This document shows positions 18,519 to 27,497 of a stretch of 64,000 bases of DNA, piece by piece. The stretch comes from Chloroflexota bacterium. GTDB taxonomy: Bacteria; Chloroflexota; Anaerolineae; UBA2200. The notes under the pieces are model-generated. The model was not told the origin of the DNA, searched no databases, and saw only the letters and a program-made list of their open reading frames with translations. How positions within the stretch are numbered: the stretch's first letter is position 1; the number at the start of each line of letters is the position of its first letter. The stretch spans positions 418,800 through 482,799 of the forward strand of contig JACIWX010000002.1 of assembly GCA_014360755.1 (NCBI GenBank). The letters run 5' to 3'. Made by a program: the position numbers and the translations under genes.

Positions 18519-19199
18519 GTGGATTGGTCAGAAGTCCTAGCAAAGGACCCCATTTACTTGAACCTAGGGGGGAGCCTTAATTGCCATCCCAAAGCGGGCT
18601 ATGAGCATTATATCTCGGTGGACATCCAACCCCCACGAGAAGGTTGGGCTGTCCAGCACGATTTGAAAAACCCTATCCCTCTTCCTGATAACTCTGTTAC
18701 CCGGATTCTCTCGGAGGATTTCCTGGAGCACATTACAGTCGAGGAGATCAGGGCACTATTGAGAGAGTGCTTTCGCTTGCTCAAGCCTGGGGGGATGATG
18801 AGGATCGGCGTTCCAGACTATGGTAATCCCAAGGACTACCCTTATCTCTTGAAAGGCAGCGATCCAAGATTTCCGCGCCACGTTACGCTGACGCATTATC
18901 AGCTCATGAAAAGGCTTATCGAAGAATCGCCATTTACACGGTGTGAATTTTACCACTATTGGGATAATGGGAAGTTCGTTTACAAGGAGATTGATTATTC
19001 GTTGGGCATGGTGAAGCGCACTCCAGACAACGATCCTCGCTGTCGCATAACTGGATTAAGGCAGAAAATGCAGGTTGCTTTCCAAGATTGGATGTACCGC
19101 CTTAGGCGAGGTTTTCGCGTTAGCGAAGAGGAGTTGTCTACTCGGCCGGGTCATCGTCTTTACGTGACTTCTTTGGTGGTCGATTTGTTTAAAGACTAG
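18519..19199 (+). CDS. SAM-dependent methyltransferase-like protein
   Basis: A 226-residue protein with the class I methyltransferase plan but a degenerate SAM loop. LNLGGSLNCHP replaces the usual D-x-GCG-x-G, YISVDIQPP follows as the acidic second strand, and EDFLEHITVEEI is the post-motif. RLLKPGGMMRIGVPDYG is the typical fourth strand region. This pattern is seen in many predicted methyltransferases of polysaccharide loci. GTG 18519 is chosen for the CAGGGGG site seven bases upstream. The second half (DNGKFVYKEIDYSLG onward) is not recognised. It may methylate a sugar; the substrate is unknown. Confidence 0.7.
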   Translation: MDWSEVLAKDPIYLNLGGSLNCHPKAGYEHYISVDIQPPREGWAVQHDLKNPIPLPDNSVTRILSEDFLEHITVEEIRALLRECFRLLKPGGMMRIGVPDYGNPKDYPYLLKGSDPRFPRHVTLTHYQLMKRLIEESPFTRCEFYHYWDNGKFVYKEIDYSLGMVKRTPDNDPRCRITGLRQKMQVAFQDWMYRLRRGFRVSEEELSTRPGHRLYVTSLVVDLFKD

Positions 19200-19287
19200 G
19201 TGGTGGAGTGTTATGTGCTCCTGAACCCATTAGTGCAGTGAGTGCTATTTCTATTTTGCGAAGCTGATCAGGGGTGAGCTTTAGGTT

Positions 19288-20307
19288 ATGATTTCGATTG
19301 TAATCCCTGTACACAATGCGGTACATACCCTCGAGGAATGTCTGCAAGCCATCCAAGGTTCCGATTATACTGATTACGAAGTGATTGTAGTGGATGATGC
19401 CTCTGTGGATGGAAGTGCAGAGGTGGCAAGGAAGTATGCCTGCCGGCTGATTCCGTTGTCTGAGAATGTAGGTGCGGCGAGAGCCAAAAACATTGGCGCA
19501 AAGGAGGCCAGAGGAGATATCATCTTGTTTACGGATGCCGATGTTGTGCTGCAACCAGATACGTTGCGCATCGTTGCAGAGCACTTTCGGGACCCCACCG
19601 TTGCTGGGGTAGTGGGGCTCCTCGATGAGAAGCTCAGGTACAGTAATTTTAGCAGCCACTTTAAGAACTTGTGGATGCACTACACGTACAAGCGTCTGGC
19701 GGAGAGTGAGGAAGCAGAACGGGGTGTGGGTGTCTTCCTGACCAGCATTGCTGCAATCCGCAAAGAGGTCTTTGAGCAGATGGGTGGATTTGACCCCAAT
19801 TATCGAGGAGCAAGTGTTACCGAGGATATTGAGTTTGGTCAGCGGCTGCTATCCGCTGGACATAAGATACGGCTCGATAACCGTTTAGCGGTGGAGCATT
19901 TGAAGCATTATTCGCTCCGTGGGTTGCTGAGGACAGATTTCGAACGTGCTTTTGGCTTGACCAAGACTTGGCTACGCAAGAAGTTCGACCCGGCTCTCAG
20001 AGGGAGAGGACAGAGGTATTACGCGTCAGTGCCGTGGTTTTTTATGCTGGGGGTACCCCTGGCTTGGCTGCTGCCTGGGTTTGTCCTTTTGGCTTTGTGG
20101 AAACGGCAATTCATCTGGGGATTGGTAGCATGTTGTACTTATGTGGCTATCCTGCTTGTCAACGCACCTTTTCTGAACGCCCTACGTCGTGCGCGAGGTT
20201 GGTTCTTCGGGCTGCAATCTTGCCTGTTTTTACCCATTGATTTATGGATTTCTGGATTAGGTGTCTTGTGGGCAGTGATAGATTATTTGCGAGGCAATCG
20301 GTATTAG
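19288..20307 (+). CDS. Family 2 glycosyltransferase with C-terminal membrane helices
   Basis: A 339-residue enzyme. ISIVIPVHNAVHT, VDDASVDGS and the metal motif TDADVVLQPD define the GT-A domain (residues 1 to about 220). VTEDIEFGQRL carries the ED acid pair used as catalytic base in processive and membrane-linked GT2 enzymes. About residues 245-265, 270-290 and 305-330 are membrane helices, so the active site lies at the cytosolic face of the membrane. This plan differs from the DPM1-like GT2 enzymes elsewhere in the window. Donor and acceptor are not known. Confidence 0.85.
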   Translation: MISIVIPVHNAVHTLEECLQAIQGSDYTDYEVIVVDDASVDGSAEVARKYACRLIPLSENVGAARAKNIGAKEARGDIILFTDADVVLQPDTLRIVAEHFRDPTVAGVVGLLDEKLRYSNFSSHFKNLWMHYTYKRLAESEEAERGVGVFLTSIAAIRKEVFEQMGGFDPNYRGASVTEDIEFGQRLLSAGHKIRLDNRLAVEHLKHYSLRGLLRTDFERAFGLTKTWLRKKFDPALRGRGQRYYASVPWFFMLGVPLAWLLPGFVLLALWKRQFIWGLVACCTYVAILLVNAPFLNALRRARGWFFGLQSCLFLPIDLWISGLGVLWAVIDYLRGNRY

Positions 20308-20362
20308 CGCTAGTTTTCCGCGCGATTCAAGTAGGCTGTAAGATGTTATGAGGAGATGAGTA

Positions 20363-21532
20363 GTGAATTACAAGCGTTACCTGAAGTATGGCAGTCGCAT
20401 CTTGTACAAAAGAGGGGCATCGCCGATATATTTTGTATTCTTTGTCACCGATTTCTGCAATGCGCGCTGTAAGCACTGTCTGCTCGCCGAGCATAACCCT
20501 ACCGCAAAGGAAAGGGAGCTGACCATTGATGAGATTGAGCGTGTCTCAGCCAGCATGGATGACATGCTCTTCTTCACCCCTACCGGTGGGGAGCCTTTCC
20601 TCCGGCGAGATTTGGCAGAAATCGTGCGCATTTTCCACCGCAACAACCATGCTGCCAATGTAGGCATCCCAACGAATGGCAGTCTCACCGCACGGGTTGT
20701 CGAAACCACGAAAGATATGCTAGAAACCTGCCCTGGCCTAGATTTGCACATTGATGTTTCTATCGATGGCATCGGGGAGCGGCACGATGCAATTCGTCAA
20801 TTTCCAGGGCTGTTTGACCGTGCTATCCGCACTTATAAAGAACTGCGGCTGCTAGAGAAGCACTACCCTAATTTCAGCACTTGTGTGGAGATCACGGTTT
20901 CTGCGTATAATCAAGACCACTTGCTGGAACTATACGACTATTTGACGCAGCAGGTGGGGGTCAATACCGTCTTCACGCTCTTAACGCGCGGTGCACCACG
21001 TGATCCCGGTGCCAAAAATTTCGACATTCGCAAATATGAGGAACTACACGCCGTATTGGAGCGCGATAACAAAGCGCGCATATTATCTGGGTATTACAAA
21101 ATGCCCTTCTCCGACTTTTTGAACGCAAAACGCATCGTACGGCCGCGCATTATCGCGAAGACGGTACGTGAACGCCGTTTCCAGATCCCTTGCTATGCTG
21201 GCTCTTTGGGTGGCGCGATGTTCAGTGAAGGTCAGGTCCTGCCTTGCGAGTTGCTCATAGACAAGGAGATCGGCAACGTGCGTGATTATGATTACGATTT
21301 CAAAAAGATTTGGTATAGCCCAAAAGCGGATGAGGTGCGCCGATACATTCGGGACACTAGGTGCTTCTGCACATATGAGTGTTTTCTAACGGTCAATATC
21401 CTATTCAACCCGTTGGTCTTGCCCAGCGTGGTGAAGGAGTGGGGAGCACTCAAGTGGAGTAAGTTCAAGCATTGGATAAAAGGCGGGGCGGAGCCGGCAG
21501 GCGTCTTGACTTTGTCCACTGACGACAGGTAA
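20363..21532 (+). CDS. Radical SAM protein with SPASM-like C-terminus
   Basis: A 389-residue enzyme. FVTDFC32NARC36KHC39 is the CxxxCxxC motif that binds the SAM-cleaving iron-sulfur cluster. FTPTGGEPFLRRDL is the GGEP motif that contacts SAM, and IDVSIDG is a later barrel strand. Cysteines at 277 (IPCYAG), in LPCELL and in RCFCTYEC form a SPASM-like auxiliary cluster region. Such enzymes modify peptides, and some act on sugars or lipids by radical chemistry. It sits between two GT2 genes, so a glycan or lipid carrier substrate is plausible; this is inference. GTG 20363 has a GAGGAG site upstream. Confidence 0.85.
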   Translation: MNYKRYLKYGSRILYKRGASPIYFVFFVTDFCNARCKHCLLAEHNPTAKERELTIDEIERVSASMDDMLFFTPTGGEPFLRRDLAEIVRIFHRNNHAANVGIPTNGSLTARVVETTKDMLETCPGLDLHIDVSIDGIGERHDAIRQFPGLFDRAIRTYKELRLLEKHYPNFSTCVEITVSAYNQDHLLELYDYLTQQVGVNTVFTLLTRGAPRDPGAKNFDIRKYEELHAVLERDNKARILSGYYKMPFSDFLNAKRIVRPRIIAKTVRERRFQIPCYAGSLGGAMFSEGQVLPCELLIDKEIGNVRDYDYDFKKIWYSPKADEVRRYIRDTRCFCTYECFLTVNILFNPLVLPSVVKEWGALKWSKFKHWIKGGAEPAGVLTLSTDDR

Positions 21533-21554
21533 TCTCAGTTAGGAAGGAAATGGG

Positions 21555-22253
21555 GTGTATAAAGGGCATTCGATCTCCGTGGTGATACCTTGTTACAACG
21601 AAGAGGAAGGGATTCAGGTTACGCTTGCTGATATGCCAGATATGGTAGACGAAGTCATTGTAGTGGACAACAACTGCACCGACCGCACGGCAGAAGTGGC
21701 TGCTAGCATGGGTGCGAAAGTAGTATTTGAACCCAAGCCTGGTTATGGTGCAGCGTGCAAAGCCGGGTTTCGCGCCGCGACAGGGGACATTATCGTGGCG
21801 ATGGACGGCGATGCAACCTATCCGCGTAATTTCATTCCTGTTCTTCTAGATGTGATGATTGAGGAAGGTATTGACTTTATTTCCTGTGACCGCACAGGTC
21901 ATAAAGCAGAGGAAGCCAACTCGTTCCTGCGCGTTCTGGGCAATTTCATTCTCAATTTGACTATGTTTGGGCTTTTCTTCATCTGGTTGAAAGACTCTCA
22001 GTCGGGAATGTGGGTTTTCAGGCGCTCGATTCTCTCGCAGTTTGACTTGATCAGCGATCACATGTCCTTTTCGGAGGAGTTGAAGATTGAAGCCTTTACA
22101 CGGAAGGGCTTGAAAGCCCGTGAGTTGCCCATTTACTATAAAGCGCGTGTGGGCGAGAGCAAGTTGCAACTTTGGCGCGATGGATTTGCCAATCTTGTCT
22201 TTTTGTTCAGGAAAAGATTGAGGAGATGGCAGAAACGCCTGAGGAAGCAGTGA
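21555..22253 (+). CDS. Family 2 glycosyltransferase, DPM1-like
   Basis: A 232-residue GT-A enzyme. SVVIPCYNEEEGIQ, VVDNNCTDRT and the metal motif MDGDATYP are present; the last replaces the common DADGQ. PGYGAACKAGFRAA and KDSQSGMWVFRRS match polyprenyl-phosphate sugar synthase relatives. A hydrophobic stretch NFILNLTMFGLFFIWL lies in the middle, as in several family members. It starts at GTG 21555 after AGGAAGGAAA. It is followed with overlap (GTGA) by the SDR gene, so the two products probably act in one pathway. Confidence 0.8.
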   Translation: MYKGHSISVVIPCYNEEEGIQVTLADMPDMVDEVIVVDNNCTDRTAEVAASMGAKVVFEPKPGYGAACKAGFRAATGDIIVAMDGDATYPRNFIPVLLDVMIEEGIDFISCDRTGHKAEEANSFLRVLGNFILNLTMFGLFFIWLKDSQSGMWVFRRSILSQFDLISDHMSFSEELKIEAFTRKGLKARELPIYYKARVGESKLQLWRDGFANLVFLFRKRLRRWQKRLRKQ

Positions 22254-23272
22254 ATCCGAGAATAGCCTATGAGAATGCCTTTGCAGGCAAGAGGGTGTTG
22301 ATTACCGGTGGGCTTGGCTTTATCGGTAGTAACCTAGCGATACGCCTGGTCGAGTTGGAGGCTGACGTGCTTATTGTAGACTCGTTGATACCCCACTATG
22401 GCGGTAATTTGTTCAATATAGAGCCCGTCAAGGACAAGGTGCGCGTGAATATCGCAGATGTGCGCGACGTGAATAGCATGAATTATCTCGTGCGTGGACA
22501 GGATTACCTGTTCAATTTGGCGGGACAGGTCAGCCATATTGATAGCATGGAGGATCCCTATACCGATCTGGAGATCAACTGCCGTGCGCAATTGTCCATT
22601 CTGGAAGCTTGCCGCCATAACAACCCGACAATCAAGATTGTCTATGCCAGCACGCGGCAAGTCTACGGGATTCCGGAGTACCTGCCTGTAGATGAAAAAC
22701 ACCTCTTGCGCCCTACGGATGTCAATGGCATTAACAAAATGGCTGGCGAGTGGTATCATATCCTTTATAATAATGTCTATGGAATTCGCGCTGTTTCGCT
22801 GCGCCTGACCAATACATATGGGCCGCGTTTGTTGATGAAGCACAATCGGCAGGGTTTTGTAGCCTGGTTCATTCGTCAGGCAATTGACAATGAGGAAATA
22901 CAGATTTTTGGCGATGGATCGCAGGTACGCGATCTGAACTATGTGGACGATGTGGTTGAGGCGATGCTGTTGGCGGCTGTTTACGATGGGGCGAATGGAC
23001 GTATTTTCAACTTGGGAAATACGCCCCCCGTAAGCCTGTTAGAATTTGTGCGAGTGTTGTTGGAAGTATGCCAGGAGTTCGGTGCAGGCAAGGGTGGTTA
23101 TCGCTTGGTGCCCTTCCCGCTGGACAAAAAGCGCATTGATATTGGTGATTACTATGCCGACTACAGCAAGATCCGAAAGACACTAGGTTGGAACCCCCAA
23201 GTGCCTCTCCGAGAGGGCTTGCGGCGTACCGTCGCGTACTATATGCAGTATCGGGAGCATTATTGGGATTGA
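22250..23272 (+). CDS. NAD-dependent epimerase/dehydratase with altered active site
   Basis: A 340-residue extended SDR. GTG 22250 is chosen because it overlaps the upstream stop as GTGA with a GAGGAAG site before it; the frame is open up to 22172. The nucleotide-binding motif ITGGLGFIGS is at residues 18-27, and NLAGQVSHIDS and YASTRQVYG follow. The usual Tyr of YxxxK is Asn159 (DVN-GINK), while Lys163 remains. The C-terminal half has LRLTNTYGPR and FGDGSQVRDLNYVDDVV, as in nucleotide-sugar epimerases. I recall relatives with the same GINK segment, so the change may define a subfamily rather than an inactive enzyme. Confidence 0.8.
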   Translation: MNPRIAYENAFAGKRVLITGGLGFIGSNLAIRLVELEADVLIVDSLIPHYGGNLFNIEPVKDKVRVNIADVRDVNSMNYLVRGQDYLFNLAGQVSHIDSMEDPYTDLEINCRAQLSILEACRHNNPTIKIVYASTRQVYGIPEYLPVDEKHLLRPTDVNGINKMAGEWYHILYNNVYGIRAVSLRLTNTYGPRLLMKHNRQGFVAWFIRQAIDNEEIQIFGDGSQVRDLNYVDDVVEAMLLAAVYDGANGRIFNLGNTPPVSLLEFVRVLLEVCQEFGAGKGGYRLVPFPLDKKRIDIGDYYADYSKIRKTLGWNPQVPLREGLRRTVAYYMQYREHYWD

Positions 23273-23346
23273 GAGAGGCTCTTTTGGGGGCAGTTGTAAT
23301 CGACTGAAATGCCCGGCATGATCTTGAGTAGGTGAGGGATAAGGCA

Positions 23347-24192
23347 ATGCGTCAGAAAGTGATTGTTGTGATGCCCGCTTACAATGCGGCAAAGACTTTG
23401 GAGCGTACTTACAATGACCTGCCCAAAGAGGTGGTGGATAAAGTCATCCTGGTGGACGATGTGAGTCAGGATGAGACGGTGGAGATTGCTCGGCGGCTTG
23501 GATTGGAGGTGGTGGTTCATATCCAAAACAAGGGCTATGGTGGCAATCAGAAGACCTGCTATCTCAAGGCACTGGAAGAAGGGGCCGACATTGTCGTTAT
23601 GCTGCATCCCGATTATCAGTATGATTCTACGCTCGTGCCTGAGTTGATCCGGCCCATTCAGGAAGGCAAAGCGGATATGATGTTGGGTTCCCGCTTTCTG
23701 AGTGGTGGCACTTTGGCTGGGGGGATGCCCTTGTACAAGTACATCTCCAATCGCATTTTGACCATGATCGAGAACCTTGTCCTAGGACAGCATTTGTCAG
23801 AGTGCCATACCGGGTTTCGTGCCTATAGCAGGCGATTCTTGGAGACCATTCCCTTCCTGTTGAATTCGGATAATTTCGTATTCGATACGGAAGTAATCGC
23901 CCAGGCAGTGGCTTTTGGTTTTCGCATTGGCGAAATCGCGGTGCCTACACGTTACTTCAAAGAAGCCTCTTCGGTGAACTTTAAGAACAGCGTGATTTAC
24001 GGCCTGAGCACGTTAGCGGTCATGGTGCGTTATCTCCTGGCGAAATGGAACATTGTGCGCTATCCCCAATTCAAGAAGACATTGCCCGAAATCATCAGCC
24101 GTTATCACTTGCCCCAGATCATCCGGCGTCAACCGAGTGCGGATGCAATGGAAGCAGTGAATAAACCGGTTCAAGGGAGCAACCAGTCCTGA
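23347..24192 (+). CDS. Family 2 glycosyltransferase with HPDYQY variant motif
   Basis: A 281-residue GT-A enzyme. ATG 23347 is chosen (MRQKVIVVMPAYNAAKT); GTG 23332 would add five residues. VDDVSQDET binds the donor, and NKGYGGNQKTCYLKALE is the DPM1-like helix. The metal site reads MLHPDYQYD instead of MDADGQ, a variant seen in a distinct group of polysaccharide-locus GT2 enzymes. LSECHTGFRAYSRRF follows the same order as its neighbours. The C-terminus has a membrane-associated VMVRYLLAKW segment. It directly precedes the three tandem GT-C genes by three bases, so it may make their lipid-linked donor. Confidence 0.8.
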   Translation: MRQKVIVVMPAYNAAKTLERTYNDLPKEVVDKVILVDDVSQDETVEIARRLGLEVVVHIQNKGYGGNQKTCYLKALEEGADIVVMLHPDYQYDSTLVPELIRPIQEGKADMMLGSRFLSGGTLAGGMPLYKYISNRILTMIENLVLGQHLSECHTGFRAYSRRFLETIPFLLNSDNFVFDTEVIAQAVAFGFRIGEIAVPTRYFKEASSVNFKNSVIYGLSTLAVMVRYLLAKWNIVRYPQFKKTLPEIISRYHLPQIIRRQPSADAMEAVNKPVQGSNQS

Positions 24193-24195
24193 ACT

Positions 24196-25830
24196 ATGCT
24201 CTGTCTTGAGAGGTCCCTTGGCTTAGATCGCTTGCAGAATCTCCTATTCCCAGCATTGGCTTTGCTCGTTGCTGCGCTACTGCTTTTCGGCCGGTTGGAT
24301 GACATGTATTTGTGGCAGGACGAGGCTGAAACAGCTCTTGTTTCGCGCCATTTGCTCGCTTACGGTCTGCCTCTGGCGTCAGACGGTAAAACTTGGGTTC
24401 AACAAACCGATGATCCCTTTGTGTCGTTTCGACATAACTATATCTGGATTTTTCACTCCTGGCTGCAATTTGCACTGGTGGCCCTGGCTTTTGCCATCCT
24501 TGGACCAACCACATTTGCAGCGCGGTTGCCATTTGTGCTCGTTGGTTTGATTACTTATGCTTTTTTCCATGGCTTTGTCTCGCGATGGCTGAAAGATGGT
24601 CGCACGGTGCGAGTAGCGACGCTCCTCTTGCTTTTTTGCGTGCCGTTTATCCTACATTTGCGGCAGTGTCGCTACTATGCTCTCGTTGCCTTTATGACTT
24701 TGGTGATTCTGGATGCTTATTTGCGCTTGCGGACGGAGGAACGGTGGGCACTGCCTTACTTTATTTTGGCAGCAGTGCTGTTGTATCATAGCCACTTCGG
24801 TGCCTTCTTTCCTACGATGGTAGCCTTGTCCATGCATTTCTTCCTTTCCAAGCCTAGGGGCAAGATGTTGTATCAGTTTCTTCTTGCCTTGGCTGTGATT
24901 GCCGTGCTGGTATTGCCTTGGGCTTACTTTATGCGGATATGGAATCGCGGCCAGTTATTTTTATTGGACCGTTTCTTGGCTCACCTTGGACAATATTTCA
25001 TGTTCATTACGGTATGGATTTTCCCTTTGATTCTGGTGCCCGTCTTACTAGTGGCGTGGATGCGACGCTCCCGCAACAATGGACTTGCTTTGAATCCGGC
25101 ACAGTCTACTTTCTGTGAAGTCGCTGGTTCTGTGGTCTTGCTGAACTTGTTCATTCTTTCTGTTTCTGCCGCTTTTGACTGGGTATTTTTCCGATACATA
25201 CTCCATCTGGTTCCTTTGTTGCTGGTGCTCTTGGCAATCGTCGTTGTGCTCATCATGGAGCGGCACTTGATTTTAGGAGCTGCCATGTTGGGTATGCTCG
25301 TAACGTGCAATGTTTTGCATATCTTGCCTTATACATTTTCTGGGATTAAGCACATCAATTGGCAACATTTATGGCCGGGTTCGGAGGCATTTGGTGCATT
25401 GCAAAGGCGCTGGGCCGTTGCCGTCTACTTTCGCTCTGATATTCTGATGTACGCACAGCAGTTAACCCATTCTTACGAAGGGCCTATCGAAGGGTTGGTA
25501 CATTACCTCTCTCAACATGCTAAGCCAGGCGAGACGGTGGTGGTGAACGATGAGGAATTGCCGCTAATGTTCTACACCAATCTCCGTGTGTTAGGAGGCT
25601 TTGGCTTGCACGGCGTTTCGGCTGAAATACAGCCAGATTGGGTGATTGACCGCAAACACGGGTATTACCGTGACTTGTTGGCTAAGGTTGTGTCCTCCGG
25701 ACCCTATGAACGTATCGAGATACCTTATCCAGACATACGGTGGGAGAACCGAGAGGAACCAGGGGCTCACCATTATCTCACCGTGCAGGACGAGGACAAC
25801 GTAGTGCTGTACAGGCTGCGGAGGGACTAA
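24196..25830 (+). CDS. GT-C family 39-like glycosyltransferase, tandem copy 1
   Basis: A 544-residue polytopic membrane protein, first of three adjacent paralogues. Helix one ends at LWQD42-E43-AETALVSRHLLAYG, the acidic first loop. RQCRYYALVAFMTL and about ten helices follow. The long extracytoplasmic tail starts at ELTHSYEGPIEG-type residues (here QLTHSYEGPIEG) and runs to IEIPYPDIRWENRE and DEDNVVLYR at the end. That tail is nearly the same in copy 2 (25832) and recognisable in copy 3 (27498), and is not found in the other GT-C genes here. Predicted to transfer a sugar from a lipid-phosphate donor, perhaps that of the GT2 gene just upstream. Confidence 0.85.
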   Translation: MLCLERSLGLDRLQNLLFPALALLVAALLLFGRLDDMYLWQDEAETALVSRHLLAYGLPLASDGKTWVQQTDDPFVSFRHNYIWIFHSWLQFALVALAFAILGPTTFAARLPFVLVGLITYAFFHGFVSRWLKDGRTVRVATLLLLFCVPFILHLRQCRYYALVAFMTLVILDAYLRLRTEERWALPYFILAAVLLYHSHFGAFFPTMVALSMHFFLSKPRGKMLYQFLLALAVIAVLVLPWAYFMRIWNRGQLFLLDRFLAHLGQYFMFITVWIFPLILVPVLLVAWMRRSRNNGLALNPAQSTFCEVAGSVVLLNLFILSVSAAFDWVFFRYILHLVPLLLVLLAIVVVLIMERHLILGAAMLGMLVTCNVLHILPYTFSGIKHINWQHLWPGSEAFGALQRRWAVAVYFRSDILMYAQQLTHSYEGPIEGLVHYLSQHAKPGETVVVNDEELPLMFYTNLRVLGGFGLHGVSAEIQPDWVIDRKHGYYRDLLAKVVSSGPYERIEIPYPDIRWENREEPGAHHYLTVQDEDNVVLYRLRRD

Positions 25831-25831
25831 C

Positions 25832-27496
25832 GTGGTCAGAATGCCTCCGCTCGTGACTACGGTGGTTCATGAGATAGAAGCCAGATTTCTCTGGCTTCTT
25901 CTCATCGCTGGGATATTGCTGCTGTTTGCAGACTTGGGTGATGCCTGCCTATGGCAAGACGAAGCGGAGACGGCCGTTATCGCGCGCCATTGGCTGGCTT
26001 ATGGGCTGCCGCTTTCAAGCGATGGCGTGACCTGGGTGCAGCAGCGAGGTCAGCCTTTTATCGAGTTCACGCAAGACTATGTCTGGATTTATCACCCTTG
26101 GTTGCAATTCGCGCTGACCGCTGCTGCTTTTGCAGCCCTTGGCTTTTCTACGGTTGCAGCGCGCGTCCCGTTTGTGTTGGTGGGCTTGATTTCCCTCTGT
26201 TTTTTCTACCGGTTTCTCTTACGTTGGTTAAAGGAGGAGCGCGTTGCCCAGGTAGGTGCTGTGCTTCTGTTATTTTGCATTCCTTTTCTGTTGCTGATGC
26301 GGCAGTGCCGTTATCACGCCTTGTCTGCGTTGTTCACCTTGCTCACGTTGGACTCTTATCTGTATTTGCGCTCAGAAAAACCTTGGGCAGCGCCTTATTT
26401 TGTGCTATCAGCAGTTTTGCTCTTCCATAGCCAATATCTTGCTTTTTTCCCCACATTAGCCGCATTGCTGGTGCATCTGATCTCTTCTCGTGTGATGCGC
26501 ACTGCTTGGCGCCGCTTTTTGATTGCCTTCGTTCTCATTGCTATGCTCGTAACGCCCTGGGCGTATTTCATGCGCCTTGGGGGGCGGTCGGGCTTCTTAC
26601 CAACACAGGGTCAATCAACACGTGCTAGTCTTTTGCGCTGGAACCGCTTTGTGGGGCGGCTAGGGCAATATTTTCTACACATCACTCTTTGGATTTTTCC
26701 TTTGCTATTGGCTTTGGCTCTGATCGTTGCTTGGCTGCGACATCCCAGAGGTGCTGAATGGGCGTTGAGTTCAACGCAGATCGGCTTTTGTCAGCTTGGC
26801 AGCCTTGTGGTCCTGATAAATCTCGCGACACTCTCTGCGCTGGGCTGGGTTTTCTTCCGTTACCTTGCGCATTTGATTCCATTATTGCTAGCTATGTTGG
26901 CAATTGTCCTTGTTTGGCTTGCCAAGCGCTGGCCTGTATTGGCATATACCTTGCTCATAGTTCTCATAACCAGTAATGGCTTGCATATCTTGCCATACAA
27001 GCTGCTGAGTGTGGCTATGGAACAAAGCCATTTATGGCAAAAGCCTATCGCATCACCAATAATAGATTGGGTCAGTTTGATCCAAGACATTCGTTTTCGC
27101 TCCGACGTTTGGATGTATGCTCAAGAATTAACCCATCCCTATGAGGGACCCGTCGAAGGATTGGTGGCATATCTCGCTCAGCATGCGCAGCCGGGACAGA
27201 CAGTTTTGGTCAACTATGAGGATTTGCCGCTCCAGTTCTATACTCACCTGCGTATATTAGGTGGGTTCGCTGCTCGTGGTGTGTCCCCTGATGTGCAACC
27301 AGACTGGATAATTGACCGCAAATACGGGCACTACCGCGACATCCTCGCCACCATCCTTGCTGCAGGCGCATATGAGCGCATCGAAATACCCTATCCGGAC
27401 ATACGCAACGAGAACCGTGAAGAAGCATACAAGCATCATTATCTTACGGTGCGAGATGAGGATAATGTGGTGCTATACCGACGTAAGGGAGGCTAG
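25832..27496 (+). CDS. GT-C family 39-like glycosyltransferase, tandem copy 2
   Basis: A 554-residue polytopic membrane protein. GTG 25832 follows GGAGGG by six bases and the upstream stop by one base. The first loop LWQD43-E44-AETAVIARHWLAYG matches copy 1 closely, as do RQCRYHALSALFTL, ELTHPYEGPVEGLV, the YEDLPLQFY segment and the IEIPYPDIRNENRE end. An insertion of about a dozen residues near 250 (SGFLPTQGQS) is the main difference. The similarity shows a recent tandem duplication. The function is as for copy 1 and may differ in donor or acceptor. Confidence 0.85.
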   Translation: MVRMPPLVTTVVHEIEARFLWLLLIAGILLLFADLGDACLWQDEAETAVIARHWLAYGLPLSSDGVTWVQQRGQPFIEFTQDYVWIYHPWLQFALTAAAFAALGFSTVAARVPFVLVGLISLCFFYRFLLRWLKEERVAQVGAVLLLFCIPFLLLMRQCRYHALSALFTLLTLDSYLYLRSEKPWAAPYFVLSAVLLFHSQYLAFFPTLAALLVHLISSRVMRTAWRRFLIAFVLIAMLVTPWAYFMRLGGRSGFLPTQGQSTRASLLRWNRFVGRLGQYFLHITLWIFPLLLALALIVAWLRHPRGAEWALSSTQIGFCQLGSLVVLINLATLSALGWVFFRYLAHLIPLLLAMLAIVLVWLAKRWPVLAYTLLIVLITSNGLHILPYKLLSVAMEQSHLWQKPIASPIIDWVSLIQDIRFRSDVWMYAQELTHPYEGPVEGLVAYLAQHAQPGQTVLVNYEDLPLQFYTHLRILGGFAARGVSPDVQPDWIIDRKYGHYRDILATILAAGAYERIEIPYPDIRNENREEAYKHHYLTVRDEDNVVLYRRKGG

Positions 27497-27497
27497 C

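Noticed and set aside
22172..22249. Upstream extension of the SDR start
   Set aside because: It would overlap the GT2 gene by about 80 bases and add residues with no SDR character; the GTGA junction at 22250 with its ribosome site fits better.
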